DNA of 64,000 nucleotides from VXYL01 sp965199915 (GTDB taxonomy: Bacteria; Pseudomonadota; Gammaproteobacteria; Pseudomonadales; Azotimanducaceae): the NCBI GenBank assembly GCA_965199915.1, contig OZ241348.1, positions 1,240,001 to 1,304,000 on the forward strand. The letters run 5' to 3'. The position numbers and the translations under genes are program-made. This document shows positions 17,065-24,691 of the stretch, one piece after another. Under the pieces are notes generated by a model that was not told the DNA's origin, made no database searches, and saw nothing but the letters and a program-made list of their open reading frames with translations. Numbering within the stretch: position 1 is the first letter of the stretch; each line of letters opens with the position of its first letter.

Positions 17065-17976
17065 TTGGACATCCCCGGTGGGCGCGGCATCGCCTTCGAC
17101 ACCAACATGCTGGCCCGTCCCACGCAACGCCGTTTGGTCGCGTTGTGGTGCGAGCTGGCGGGTTTGCGCACGGCCGTGCTCCCGCAGGTGCTGTCGGAGT
17201 TGACCACCGAACCCACGTTCGAGCCGCCAGCTGTCGCGCCCAGCGCACACGCGCAACGCGCCGCCTGGGTGGAGATCGTTCAGGCGCCGCAATCCCCGTT
17301 CGAGGTCGTCGTGCTCGACGAGCAGGCGCACGAGTTGTTCGGCAGGATCCTCATGGAGTTCACGCTCCCCTGCTTCCCGCTTCTCAACAATGTTGACGAG
17401 ATCGCGACCCACGCGGACGCCCTTGTGTTGGCGCAAGGTCTCGCCGCGGGCATGGATGTGATCGTCAGCAACAACATGCGAAGCATCGATCACTTCGAGA
17501 TCAACGGCTTGGCGCGGGAGGTGTTCGGGCGCAACGCCGGGTTGCTCATCGCAGCCGACGATGCGTTGCTCGAAGCGCACGGGTGTGGCGAGGGTTCGCG
17601 CGCGCTTCTGGTGATGGCACTCGCATCCGCGTGGCCCGACGACGCCCGGCGCATGACCATAGCCGATGCCGAACCCGTGCTCGGTGACTTGTGCAGGCGA
17701 CTGGACGGCGCGACCATGCCGCAGACCGCCACGAGGCTGCGCAGCCGATTCGCCACCGAGCGCGATTTGCAATCCGTGCTGGACCAAGCCCGTGAGATGT
17801 CGGTGGCCTCAAACGCCTTGCGTCATGAGCGAGTGCGGACGGCGTGGGTCAAACGGCGCAAGGTCGATGTGTCGGAGCTTCCGGGGAAGTGGCCCGGCAC
17901 AAGGCCTGCTCAAACAGCCAGCCTTTCCGCCAAGGCCAATGCGCCGGCGTCGCCACGGGCCAGCATTCGCTCGTAG
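17065..17976 (+). CDS. PIN-domain protein
   Basis: A 303-residue protein with an N-terminal PIN fold of the type found in VapC-like RNases. The first acidic residue lies in GIAFDTNMLARP, the second in LPQVLSELTTEP and the third in ATHADALVLAQGLA; the fourth position is altered (VIVSNNMRSIDHF rather than VTxDxDF), so activity is uncertain. The remaining 140 residues are helical and unassigned, which makes it about twice the size of a VapC toxin. TTG 17065 is the only start upstream of the essential first strand, with GAGAG about 7 bases before it. Its last 67 bases overlap the end of the convergent ATPase gene. The small gene 25 bases upstream may be its partner. Could be a toxin or a defence-associated nuclease. 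Confidence 0.6.
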   Translation: MDIPGGRGIAFDTNMLARPTQRRLVALWCELAGLRTAVLPQVLSELTTEPTFEPPAVAPSAHAQRAAWVEIVQAPQSPFEVVVLDEQAHELFGRILMEFTLPCFPLLNNVDEIATHADALVLAQGLAAGMDVIVSNNMRSIDHFEINGLAREVFGRNAGLLIAADDALLEAHGCGEGSRALLVMALASAWPDDARRMTIADAEPVLGDLCRRLDGATMPQTATRLRSRFATERDLQSVLDQAREMSVASNALRHERVRTAWVKRRKVDVSELPGKWPGTRPAQTASLSAKANAPASPRASIRS

Positions 17977-19325
17977 TGGCGTCGCAGGTGGCGCGTCATC
18001 GACGGCGTGGGGGGCGCAACGCAGCACAGAACGCCGTCCACGTCGGCCTGCCCCAGCACGCCCCGCCCAACGGCCACGCGCACCAGCTCCGCGGCCCGCT
18101 CGCCATCCACAGCGCGTCCAGCGTCGTCGCCGGCCATGAAGCACGCAAAGGCATCGCGCAGGGGCACGCCGTCCGTCTCTTCGGTCGCGCGGACCAGCGC
18201 GCCGAGGGCGATCCGGTGCAGCCGCAGCGCCTCGCCGATGCGCTTGCCGTAGTAGTCGGCCTTGTTGCGTTCGAGGCGTTCGGCGATCTCGGTGGCAAGC
18301 CCCGCCAGCGGCGCGTGGTCTTCGCGGTTTCGGCATAGAACTTGGCAGGTGGCGCGCAACGCCGCGGTGAGGTGTTGGGGGAAGTCTCCGGCGCGTTCTT
18401 CGAGGTCGTCGAGCAGGGCGTCGCGCCATGCCAGCCAATCATTGGCGTCCTCATCCGCCGCCGCCAAGTGGCGCAGCCATTCCCCGTTGCGCGTCGAGGC
18501 GCCGAAGTAGTCGAGGGTGCGCTCCAACACTTCCCGCCCCTCGCCGGGGCCCAGCGAGCCGATGTCCGTGACCGCGTCCGCGGGAATGCGCGAGAGCTTC
18601 AAGTCTTCGCGGAGCACGGTTTCGGTGTTCTGCAAGCCGAAGCAGACGACGAGAACGCGGGCATCGTGCATGCACTCGTTCAGGATGCGCAAGGCGGCCT
18701 TGGATCGGGCCGTGGCCGGGCATTCCTGCATTTCGTCGAAGGCCAGCACCACCAGCGCGTCTTTCGGCCACAGGCGTCGCGCATGGGCGGAAACGCACGC
18801 CCCCAAGTCCGATTCCGCGGTCAGCCCGTGGCTGGCGGCATGCATCTCGCGGACGGATTGGCGACGCATCACCTGCAGGGCGGCGGACGCCAGCTCCGCA
18901 AAGCGGGCGTGCCGGTCCGCGACGAACCGCTGCGTGCCCGGCACCTGCGCCAGTGCGCGGGGCAGCGAGTCGGTGAGCTTGTTGACCAGTTCCAACGGTG
19001 GCTGCGCGAGATTGCTGGGGTCCAGCTTCGCGCACAGAACACGCCGGCCCGCCAACATCCTCCCCTGGACGGACGCCATGAACTCGTCGCAGAGCGAGCT
19101 CTTGCCGGCGCCGGGAACGCCTTGCACCACGCGCGTCATGCCGCGCGGATTGTCGGACGCCACCCGTTCGACGACGAATCGCAGCTCGTCCAGGATGTCC
19201 TTGCGCCCCACGAACACGGGCGGCGAGGTGCGCTCCAAATCGCTGGCGTAGGAGCGCATCCGCGCGAACACCGCATCCGCGGGCAATTCCCCCTCGTGTG
19301 CTTGCATTGCGGGTCCGGTTGGCAT
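17910..19325 (-). CDS. AAA ATPase, third gene of the hipBA operon
   Basis: A 471-residue cytoplasmic P-loop ATPase. PPVFVGRKDILDELRF is an Orc1/Cdc6-like entry motif, Walker A is VVQGVPGAGKSSL, Walker B is LVVLAFDEMQEC, and VCFGLQNTETVL is a sensor-like strand. The C-terminal 150 residues, helical and ending RHLRRHYERMLARGDAG, may include a winged helix. ATG 19325 lies 16 bases after the hipA stop with AGGTGG upstream, so it is almost certainly read from the hipBA promoter. Third genes in hip operons exist but not usually ATPases like this one. The 3' end overlaps the convergent PIN gene by 67 bases. An alternative start is GTG 19331. No effector domain was recognised. Confidence 0.75.
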   Translation of the reverse strand: MPTGPAMQAHEGELPADAVFARMRSYASDLERTSPPVFVGRKDILDELRFVVERVASDNPRGMTRVVQGVPGAGKSSLCDEFMASVQGRMLAGRRVLCAKLDPSNLAQPPLELVNKLTDSLPRALAQVPGTQRFVADRHARFAELASAALQVMRRQSVREMHAASHGLTAESDLGACVSAHARRLWPKDALVVLAFDEMQECPATARSKAALRILNECMHDARVLVVCFGLQNTETVLREDLKLSRIPADAVTDIGSLGPGEGREVLERTLDYFGASTRNGEWLRHLAAADEDANDWLAWRDALLDDLEERAGDFPQHLTAALRATCQVLCRNREDHAPLAGLATEIAERLERNKADYYGKRIGEALRLHRIALGALVRATEETDGVPLRDAFACFMAGDDAGRAVDGERAAELVRVAVGRGVLGQADVDGVLCCVAPPTPSMTRHLRRHYERMLARGDAGALALAERLAV

Positions 19326-19341
19326 CGCCACCTGCCTAAGC

Positions 19342-20640
19342 CTAAACCTTGGAAGGCGTCAGGTGGCGGTTGCGCTGGCGCGCGTCTTCCAACTGCCGAG
19401 CGATCAGCGCTTGCGTGCTCCGCCGAACTCCCAAGTCGCTGGCGACGGCGCGCCAATCGGCCAAGGCGTCGACCACCCGCTCGACCACTTCCCCGGCGCG
19501 CCGCCAATTGGCGAAGCAGGCTTGGCTCGCCAAGCGCTGCATGGCGGCCAGCGGCGGCTGTGCGCCGTGGCCGAGAAAGGCGGTGGTGTGTTCGCCGGAT
19601 GGGCTGGGGCTGAACGTCACGTCGTAGAACGGTGTTGGCCGCCATGCGCCGGCGTCGTCCTGCAGAAAGGCCCAGTTCTTGGTGTGGTCGTCCTGGTTGA
19701 GGGCGAACAGGTTGAACACGGCCCGCGCGAACAGGTCTTGGCCCGCCGCCGGGCTGCGGCACAGCGCAACGCCCGCCTTCACGAGATCCTCGTAGTCCAT
19801 CGAGGGGGCGCGGTAGTCCGCGTCGAGCAGCCCGCAAACGCTGTGCATGTGGTGGCGGCCGGCGTCGCCGTGGCAGTCGAAGCGCTGCTGCGCCAACCAC
19901 GCGATGGCCGGCGAGGACGCCGGCGCGGGAATAAGGCGCCACGCCGGCACGTCGATTCCCGCTCTCGCCGCCAAGGTGAGGTAGGCGGCTTCGCACAGGC
20001 CCTCTTCGTGGCCAAGCGGCAGCAGGGTGGAGGTGAACTTCACCAGCCACGGGACCAAGCCGGGGCGCGGGCGCAAGTGAACCTGATCCCCGCCGTTGCT
20101 CGGCAGCCAGATCTGCGCCTTGGGTCGAGCGCCGCCCGAGCTGCCGGCGCCAGCGAGCGAGCGCGGCACGGCTTGCAGGCTGTCATCGGCACCCTCGAAA
20201 AGCGCCAGCGCGTCCCGGCCGAGAACGTCGAGCGCGACTTCTCCCTCGCCGGCCTTTGCGTAGCCCGGCACCGGTGCGTACTCCAAGGCGCCAGCGGCAC
20301 GGTCGCCAACGTAAGCTAGCCGGTCCATGCTGGTGACTTGGCTTGGCAGCACGCCATGCTGCCGCAGCACCCGATCCATCACGAGCGTTCCCCAGCCGTC
20401 GGGCAGCGAGTCCGCGAAGACGCCGAAGAGTCCGCCGTGGGGAGTCGCCGGCGCTTGGTGCAGCGTGGCGTCGAACGGCAGCCGGAACGGCGACAGGTTG
20501 GGGTGGGACGCCAAGTAGTCGGCGGCGTACTGGAAAAAGACGCCTTGGCGGTTCTGTGCGAGCTGCCCCGCCAACACGCGCTCGCCGGAGCGCAGGCGAC
20601 GATAGACGTCGAGCCGGTCGGTGCGCGCGAAAGCGGTCAT
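19342..20640 (-). CDS. hipA: HipA-type serine/threonine kinase toxin
   Basis: A 432-residue HipA-family kinase. The E. coli prototype phosphorylates glutamyl-tRNA synthetase and causes growth arrest. The N-terminal half has the HipA_N features (GVFFQYAADYLA, then PDGWGTLVMDRVL), a central GARPKAQIWLP corresponds to the ATP-loop region, and the catalytic loop is LNQDDHTKNWAFL, followed by FYDVTFSPSP in place of the metal-binding DFG-like motif. Catalytic Asp and Asn are therefore retained. The ATG at 20640 overlaps the stop of hipB by four bases, the usual hipBA arrangement. An ATPase gene follows 16 bases downstream. Expected to be held inactive by HipB; the target kinase substrate in this organism is unknown. 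Confidence 0.92.
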   Translation of the reverse strand: MTAFARTDRLDVYRRLRSGERVLAGQLAQNRQGVFFQYAADYLASHPNLSPFRLPFDATLHQAPATPHGGLFGVFADSLPDGWGTLVMDRVLRQHGVLPSQVTSMDRLAYVGDRAAGALEYAPVPGYAKAGEGEVALDVLGRDALALFEGADDSLQAVPRSLAGAGSSGGARPKAQIWLPSNGGDQVHLRPRPGLVPWLVKFTSTLLPLGHEEGLCEAAYLTLAARAGIDVPAWRLIPAPASSPAIAWLAQQRFDCHGDAGRHHMHSVCGLLDADYRAPSMDYEDLVKAGVALCRSPAAGQDLFARAVFNLFALNQDDHTKNWAFLQDDAGAWRPTPFYDVTFSPSPSGEHTTAFLGHGAQPPLAAMQRLASQACFANWRRAGEVVERVVDALADWRAVASDLGVRRSTQALIARQLEDARQRNRHLTPSKV

Positions 20641-20912
20641 CGCGCCAAGACTTCATCGATGCTGCGCGGCGCGGGGGGACGCTCGGCCGCCAGCGCGGTG
20701 AAGCCGGACAAGCCGTCAAGGCAATGCCACAGCAAGAGGAATTGGCGCAGCGAAATCTCCCCGGTGGTCTCGAAACGCTTGATGGTGGAAGCCGGCACGG
20801 TGCTCGCCCGAGCCAGGCCAGCACGCGAGAGTTGACGGCCTTTCCGGCGCTCGCGCACAGCCGCCGCAAGCTGCCGTTGGGTGTCTGCCGGCGTGGTCAG
20901 CAAGTCGCTCAC
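20637..20912 (-). CDS. hipB: HipB-type XRE-family antitoxin/repressor
   Basis: A 91-residue helix-turn-helix protein that should neutralise HipA and repress the operon. The DNA-binding unit is LSRAGLARASTVPASTIKRFE, typical of the lambda Cro/XRE fold; the rest is a short dimerisation segment and a flexible tail (RPPAPRSIDEVLAR). GTG 20912 has GAGG about 8 bases upstream. Its 3' end overlaps hipA by four bases. The long inverted repeat at 20935-20997, 22 bases before the start codon, is the likely binding site for autoregulation. Confidence 0.88.
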   Translation of the reverse strand: MSDLLTTPADTQRQLAAAVRERRKGRQLSRAGLARASTVPASTIKRFETTGEISLRQFLLLWHCLDGLSGFTALAAERPPAPRSIDEVLAR

Positions 20913-20934
20913 TCGGTAGCCTCATCTGCAAGCA

Positions 20935-20997
20935 AAGGGACAATATCATATCCAAAAGGCCGTGATTTCGCACGTTTTGGACATGATGTTGTCCCTT
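20935..20997. promoter_or_regulatory. hipB operator: 23-bp inverted repeat
   Basis: Two 23-base arms at 20935-20957 and 20975-20997 match at 21 of 23 positions and are separated by 17 bases. Each arm ends in TCCAAAA towards the centre and starts AAGGGACAA, and the arms contain GGACA and TATCC elements like the TATCC-N8-GGATA half-sites of E. coli HipB. Position directly upstream of hipB suggests autoregulation. Confidence 0.7.
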
Positions 20998-21024
20998 CAT
21001 AGCGCGGCCCGAGTGTCCGGCACC

Positions 21025-22728
21025 TCAGCCTGTTGCTCTCGTTGGCAACCACATCGCGTGGAAGTCGGAATAGAGTGCATTGCGCCGCAGCAATTCGTCG
21101 TGCTGGCCGATGTCGACGCCCTCGCCGTCCATCACCAGCACCCGCTTCGCGCGCAGCGTCGCCGACATCCGATGGGCAACGACGACGAGCGTGCTGCCGC
21201 TGGCCATGAACGCGCACTCGGCGCACTCCTCGGCGGCTGGGTCCAAGTGGCATGTGGCCTCGTCCAAGACGACGATAGGGCTTGCCGCGAGGTGGGCCCG
21301 CGCCAGAACGACGAGCTGCCGCTCGCCCGCGGACAGTGCCGATTTGGCGAGATCAATCTCCGCCTCCAAGCCGCCCAGCCGCTCCAACACCCGCTCCAAG
21401 CCGACGGCTTGCGCCGACGCCATCACCTCGGCAACGGTCGCGGAAGGGCGCAAGTAGCACAGATTCTCCCGCAGGCTGCCGGCGAAGACGTAGGCTTCTT
21501 GCGGCACCATCGTCACCAGCCGGGAGCGGTCCTCGCGCCGATGGAGGGGCTCGCCGCCGATCGCCACCGAACCTCGATCGGGAACCAGCACCCCGGCAAG
21601 AAGCGCCGCCAGGGAGGATTTGCCGATGCCGCTGGGGCCGACGACGGCAAGATGGTCGCCGGGAGGAAAAGAGAGGCTCAAGCCTTCCACGATGGGCGTT
21701 GCCGAAGCGCCATAGGCGAAAGCGAGGTCGCGCACTTCGAGTTCAGGCGGTGCCGGCGGCGTAGCGGCTTCAACCACTTCCATAGCAGGGCGCGGTCCGT
21801 CCGTGGACTCGTTCAGCCGGCCGTGCCGCACCCGCAAGATCACCGCATACGACGCCATGGCCGTCACGAACGCCGTTGCGGTCGAGAGCCCGGCGAGCAG
21901 GTAGGTGAACGAACCCACCACTTCGCCGGGCGTCAAGCCGCCACTGCGAACCAAGAACGGGACGCAGGCCAGAGCCGTCACCGCCGGCAGCCACGTTGCC
22001 GTCGCATGGACCGCGCCGGAGCGCAGCGCGTGCTGGTCGGCCTGCCGGAGCAACGCCTGATTCACGGCGTGGATGCGCTCCCGGACGCGCGCCCGCGCGA
22101 AGCCCTTTGCCCCCGCCGCCATCAGGTCGCGCACGCCCTGCAGCGCCCGCGTCATCTCGCCGTACGAAGCCTCCCCGGCAAGCATGGCGACGGTTTGATA
22201 GCGCGCGTCGCGGCGAACAAGGGCCGCGAGCAGAAACATCGACAACACGAGCCACGGTGCCACGAGCGCGAGCAACCGCCACGAGATGGTCGCCAACCCG
22301 GCAACGGCGCCGAACGCGAACAGTCCGCTTGGCGCGGTGCGCAACAACAGCGCCAACACGTCCACCATCACCGGCACATGCTGGGTCAACTCGGCGCCGG
22401 AGCGCAGAACGCGATCCGAACGGACGGCATCGCCAAGCGATTCGCGCACGACATCCCGCGAGAGCGCCAGCTGAACGTCCGCCGCCGCATCCGCCGCCAA
22501 CCACGACACGCGCAGCAACGACCAGACGCCGACCCCGCCGGCAACGAACAGCCCTGCCAACCAGCCAAGGGCTGTGGTCGGCGCGCCCGCGCTTGCGGCA
22601 TCGATCGCGTTGGCGATGAAGCGCCCGGTGACGAGGGGGCCGAGCGCAACGCCAACGCTCCAAGCAGCGACGCGCGCAAGTCGCTTTCTGTCCCGCAGCA
22701 CATAGGCGCGCGGCGACGCTATCGTCAT
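21025..22728 (-). CDS. ABC exporter half-transporter (canonical NBD)
   Basis: A 567-residue fused membrane/ATPase subunit of a type IV (exporter-fold) ABC transporter. The N-terminal 320 residues hold about six hydrophobic segments (for example WLAGLFVAGGVGVWSLL and LVAPWLVLSMFLLAALV). The nucleotide-binding domain has Walker A VGPSGIGKSSL, Q-loop TMVPQEAYVF, signature LSAGERQLVVLARA, Walker B PIVVLDEAT with the catalytic Glu, and an H-loop VVVAHRMS. No peptidase C39 domain. The ATG overlaps the stop of the upstream half-transporter (ATGA), so the two are made as a pair. No substrate gene (bacteriocin, lasso peptide, siderophore) is visible nearby, so the cargo is unknown. The 3' end lies 28 bases from the hipB operator. 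Confidence 0.85.
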   Translation of the reverse strand: MTIASPRAYVLRDRKRLARVAAWSVGVALGPLVTGRFIANAIDAASAGAPTTALGWLAGLFVAGGVGVWSLLRVSWLAADAAADVQLALSRDVVRESLGDAVRSDRVLRSGAELTQHVPVMVDVLALLLRTAPSGLFAFGAVAGLATISWRLLALVAPWLVLSMFLLAALVRRDARYQTVAMLAGEASYGEMTRALQGVRDLMAAGAKGFARARVRERIHAVNQALLRQADQHALRSGAVHATATWLPAVTALACVPFLVRSGGLTPGEVVGSFTYLLAGLSTATAFVTAMASYAVILRVRHGRLNESTDGPRPAMEVVEAATPPAPPELEVRDLAFAYGASATPIVEGLSLSFPPGDHLAVVGPSGIGKSSLAALLAGVLVPDRGSVAIGGEPLHRREDRSRLVTMVPQEAYVFAGSLRENLCYLRPSATVAEVMASAQAVGLERVLERLGGLEAEIDLAKSALSAGERQLVVLARAHLAASPIVVLDEATCHLDPAAEECAECAFMASGSTLVVVAHRMSATLRAKRVLVMDGEGVDIGQHDELLRRNALYSDFHAMWLPTRATG

Positions 22729-24491
22729 CCGGCCGTCTCCTGCGACTCCACCTCGGCGCCAACAGCAACGAAGGCGGCGCGATAGGCGGGATCGCGCCAG
22801 AGTTCGCCATGCGGCGCCAAGCGCTCTATGCGGCCGTCGACGAGCCACGCCACCACGTCCGCCGCTGCCGCGGTGCTGGCGCGATGGGCGATGACGACGG
22901 TGGTGCGCGACGTGCTCAAGGATCGCAGAGCGGCAAACACGCGCGCTGCGGTGGCCACGTCAAGGCTGCTCAGCGCGTCGTCCAGCACCAGCACTGGTGG
23001 GTTGCCCAGCGCCGCGCGGGCGAGCCCGATCCGCTGCAACTCGCCGCCGGACATGGGCGCGTCCTCCAAGCGCGTTTGGTAGCCTTGGGGCAGGCGGGCG
23101 ATGAAGCCGTGCGCCTCCACGCTGCGAGCCGCCGACTGCACATCGTCGTTGTCGCCTTCGCGGCCCAGCGCAATCGCGTCGCGGATCGTGTCGCCAAGCA
23201 GCGCCGGCCTCTCGAAGGCGTAGGCGACGGTTTGCGCGAGCGTCTGCGCGGACCACCCCGGCAGCGGCGTGCCGGAGATTCGCACTTCCCCGGCGTCTGG
23301 ATCGAAGAGCCGGCCGACCAGTGTGCCCAACGTCGTCTTGCCAACACCGGACCGGCCGACGACGGCGATCGTCGCGCCGCGCGGGATGTCGAGATTCACA
23401 TCGCGGAGGATGTCGCTCTCGCCGCCGCGCACCGACACGTCTTCGAGCGTCACCTCGCCCGCGTCGCCATCTCGACGCCGCGCGTCCCCGGGAGGGTTCG
23501 CTGGCGGGGCATTGAGAAGCTCCATCACCTTGGCCGCTTGGGCGCGAAGCGGGGCGATCTGAAACCAGCCGTTGTCAAAGACGCTGCCTATGTTGCCGTA
23601 TGCCAGCTGGCTGTAGCGCACGGCCGCCAGCATGGCGCCGGCCGTCAAATCGCCGACGGCGAGGAGCCAAATGCCCGCCGAGGCGGCAATCACGAGGACG
23701 CCATGATCCGCGCTGGCCAGCGCCGCTGCGGCCCGCCCCATCGTGCGGAGGATGCTGCGGCCGGTCGCGACGAGCGCCGTCAGCGGCTTCGTCACCCGCT
23801 CGATCTCGCGCTCCAGCGTGCCGGCCGCACGGATGGTGCGACGACCTGCCAGCGCATCCGCATAGGCGTTGATCATGCTTGCGCTGAGGGTTTCGTATTC
23901 CGACTGTTCGGCGGTGAGCACGGCGACCAACCGTCGGGCGCCGAGGGCGAGCAGACCGGTCACGGCAAGCAACACGAGGACGAACAGCCAGTGGATGACA
24001 AAGAGCGCCACGAGGCTGCCGATGGCCATTGCCAGCCCAGTGCCGACGCGCAGCATTACCGTGGCGTATCCAGGCATCCCCGGTGCGAGCGACGCGGCCC
24101 GGAGCAGAAGGTCGCCATCGTTGAAGGGGCGCCGGCCGGGCAGCCCGATGTCCAACGCATGATCCACCGAGCGCTGCGTCAGCGACCTTCCGAGCGCGAT
24201 GCTGAATCGGGTTGCGACCGGCGGCGCCGCGACTCCGATCAGCCAAGACAAGGCCAGAGCGGCTGCCAGCAGAGAGAAGCCCCGGCCGATGCGCCCTTCG
24301 ATGGCTTGGTCGATGGCGACCGCAGCCAAGGCCGGCGTCGCCAAGCCAACGACGATCGACAACGCATCAAGAGCCGCCTGCCCGGCGAACCAGCGCCAAG
24401 CGCCGCCGGCGTGGGGAGCGAGAAACGAAACGACAGCGCGGGTGTTGGGAACCGTGGGCGCGCTCGGCGAACTTGCTGCCGCTTCAGTCAC
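22725..24491 (-). CDS. ABC exporter half-transporter (degenerate NBD)
   Basis: A 588-residue exporter subunit with membrane domain (residues about 20-300) and NBD. Walker A is VGRSGVGKTTL, signature MSGGELQRIGLARA, H-loop VVIAHRAST, but Walker B ends VLVLDDALSS: Asp replaces the catalytic Glu, the change typical of the degenerate site of heterodimeric exporters such as TM287/288 or BmrCD. Together with the coupled downstream gene, which keeps the Glu, it should form an asymmetric heterodimer. GTG 24491 is the start; no clear ribosome site. First gene of a two-gene operon, divergent from the dehydrogenase gene. Substrate unknown; drug, lipid or peptide export are all possible. Confidence 0.85.
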   Translation of the reverse strand: MTEAAASSPSAPTVPNTRAVVSFLAPHAGGAWRWFAGQAALDALSIVVGLATPALAAVAIDQAIEGRIGRGFSLLAAALALSWLIGVAAPPVATRFSIALGRSLTQRSVDHALDIGLPGRRPFNDGDLLLRAASLAPGMPGYATVMLRVGTGLAMAIGSLVALFVIHWLFVLVLLAVTGLLALGARRLVAVLTAEQSEYETLSASMINAYADALAGRRTIRAAGTLEREIERVTKPLTALVATGRSILRTMGRAAAALASADHGVLVIAASAGIWLLAVGDLTAGAMLAAVRYSQLAYGNIGSVFDNGWFQIAPLRAQAAKVMELLNAPPANPPGDARRRDGDAGEVTLEDVSVRGGESDILRDVNLDIPRGATIAVVGRSGVGKTTLGTLVGRLFDPDAGEVRISGTPLPGWSAQTLAQTVAYAFERPALLGDTIRDAIALGREGDNDDVQSAARSVEAHGFIARLPQGYQTRLEDAPMSGGELQRIGLARAALGNPPVLVLDDALSSLDVATAARVFAALRSLSTSRTTVVIAHRASTAAAADVVAWLVDGRIERLAPHGELWRDPAYRAAFVAVGAEVESQETAG

Positions 24492-24691
24492 AGCGCAAAA
24501 GTAGCACAGTCCTTCACGACCGGGTCTCTGGAGAGGACAAGGGACAAGGACAAGACAAAGGATCAGTCAAGCCGCGACCGCTCCCGACCACCAGCTACGC
24601 GGCCTGTTGTGGTTGTGGCGCTGGGCCAATTTGAGCCGACGCTTGCGGCTATCATGGGGCTTTCCGCAAGGCCATGTTTGAGGAGGGGGAC

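Noticed and set aside
20962..22785. Open frame of 607 codons on the plus strand over the ABC exporter gene
   Set aside because: Antisense shadow of a GC-rich gene: Arg/His/Gly-rich low-complexity translation without motifs, while the minus strand has a full ABC transporter.
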